Assembly (NCBI GenBank): GCA_021234155.1 | Contig: JAJEKV010000193.1 | Span: 374,001-438,000, forward strand | Length of the DNA stretch: 64,000 bases | Direction of reading: 5' to 3' | Source of the DNA: Isoetes taiwanensis | Lineage: Eukaryota; Streptophyta; Lycopodiopsida; Isoetales; Isoetaceae | Shown here: positions 63,161 through 64,000 of the stretch, piece by piece | Layout: each line of letters begins with the position of its first letter | How positions within the stretch are numbered: the first letter of the stretch is position 1 | Made by a program: the position numbers and the translations under genes | Notes under the pieces: model-generated | Database searches by the model: none | What the model saw: the letters and a program-made list of their open reading frames with translations, nothing else | Told to the model about the DNA's origin: nothing

Positions 63161-64000
63161 TTGAATATTCTGTTTTGAGCATTTGCAAGGGTTTCAAGAA
63201 ACTTTCTACTTTTAGACTGAGGTGCTTCTAGAGTATAGGTGGTTGCCCTATAGCATCTAGAACACCCTAGAACATTCTATTTTGAGTTTTTGCAAAAGTT
63301 TTAGCGGAACTTTTTTGTTTTCAGTTCACCCGTATTTTTATTTTTTTAGAATGAGATGCCTACCCCCAGAGCATCTGAAACATTCTAGGACATTCTATTT
63401 GAGTTTTACAAAAGTTTAAGCAAACTTTCTATTTTTTACTAAAAGCTTTCTATTCTTAAACTGAGGTGTTTACCCTTTGAACATCTGTAACATTCGGAAA
63501 ATTCTATTTTGAGCATTTGCAAAGTTTCCAAAAACTTTCTATTTTGGATTGAGGGTGTTTACCCATGAGCATCTACAACATTCAGAACATTCTATTTTGA
63601 GCATTTGCAAAGTCTTAAAAACTTTTTATTTTTAGACTGAAACTTTTATTTTTAGACTGGGGTGCTTACCCATGAGCACCTACATAGTATATTCATAAGT
63701 AACATACTCATACATGCCCATGAGGCACAATTCTAAAGTATGTCAATTTCTAAAGTATCACCATGTGGAAGTTTACGCACACCATTATTACCAATTCAAA
63801 GTATCACCTCGAGGAATATTCTATTTTGAGCATTTGCAAGGTTTCAAGAAACTTTTTATTTTTTAGACTGGGGTGCTTCTAGAGCATAAAGTGGATTTGC
63901 CCTATAGCATTTGGAACATTCTAGAACATTCTATTTTGAGTTTTTACAAAGTTTTTAGCAAACTTTTTTGTTTTTAGACTACCTTATTTTCTATTTTTAG
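63160..64000. repeat. Degenerate tandem repeat with GAA/TTC arrays, part 2
   Basis: Unit of roughly 90-110 bases: ACATTCTATTTTGAGCATTT, GCAAAGTTT, AACTTTCTATTTTTAGACTG, AGGTGCTTACC, GAGCATCTGGAACATTC. Starts are visible near 63164, 63275, 63390, 63495, 63585, 63815 and 63925. At 63914-63931 four perfect alternating GAA/TTC units occur. The array runs off the window end. Confidence 0.75.

Overview
The window is repeat-dense nuclear DNA from a land plant. It carries plant-type Ty3/gypsy chromoviruses with an initiator-Met-tRNA primer site, Helitrons with CTAG ends, a tiny tandem TRIM array, tRNA-derived SINEs, telobox-like CCCTAAA repeats and GT-AG introns. A seed-free vascular plant (fern or lycophyte) is my guess from overall flavour only; the sequence does not prove it. 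I see no intact single-copy host gene.

Layout. 1-28587 holds two tandem copies (A and B, both on the minus strand) of one large chromovirus: internal region A (1-12147, cut by the window edge), shared LTR (12148-16752, split by a Helitron), internal region B (16753-27065), LTR B (27066-28587, interrupted). Read 5' to 3', the element is LTR, primer site, two 73-bp hairpins, a histone H3-like ORF, four more hairpins at 205-bp spacing, an unassigned acidic pre-gag ORF, gag, protease, RT, RNase H, integrase, chromodomain, polypurine tract, LTR. Copy A also carries a 3.25-kb internal tandem duplication. 28588-34572 plus 55096-56815 are the two halves of one DNA transposon with GGGTGYAAAATCG ends. 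They appear to have been separated by a ~22-kb inversion. The transposon carries a decayed Cys/His-rich protein with a possible D-D-E triad and an FCP1/HAD-phosphatase-like fragment. 34573-47022 is the 3' end and LTR (D) of a related chromovirus on the plus strand. That LTR is split by a 4.2-kb Helitron, a gag-only LTR element and a tandem/inverted TRIM array. 47023-55058 is a diverged, decayed minus-strand relative (C) with its own hairpin, a 1.05-kb insertion in RT and a complete 1.67-kb LTR. 56964-64000 is noncoding: AT-rich DNA, SINE copies, long pyrimidine tracts, TA-rich DNA and a degenerate repeat rich in perfect heat-shock-element-like GAA/TTC arrays.

The most striking system is the histone-carrying chromovirus. 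Copy B encodes a protein that starts exactly like histone H3 through Lys9, runs through a long charged linker and ends in a full H3 fold. The same element's integrase ends in a chromodomain, a fold that in other proteins reads the methylated H3 tail. This suggests, as a hypothesis, a retrotransposon that supplies its own histone ligand or a modified nucleosome for targeting or silencing escape.

Caution: many differences between copies cluster at CTG/CAG trinucleotides (CTG read as ACG or CG). Some frameshifts may therefore be read or assembly errors at methylated CHG sites rather than true decay. Comparisons between copies were made by eye.
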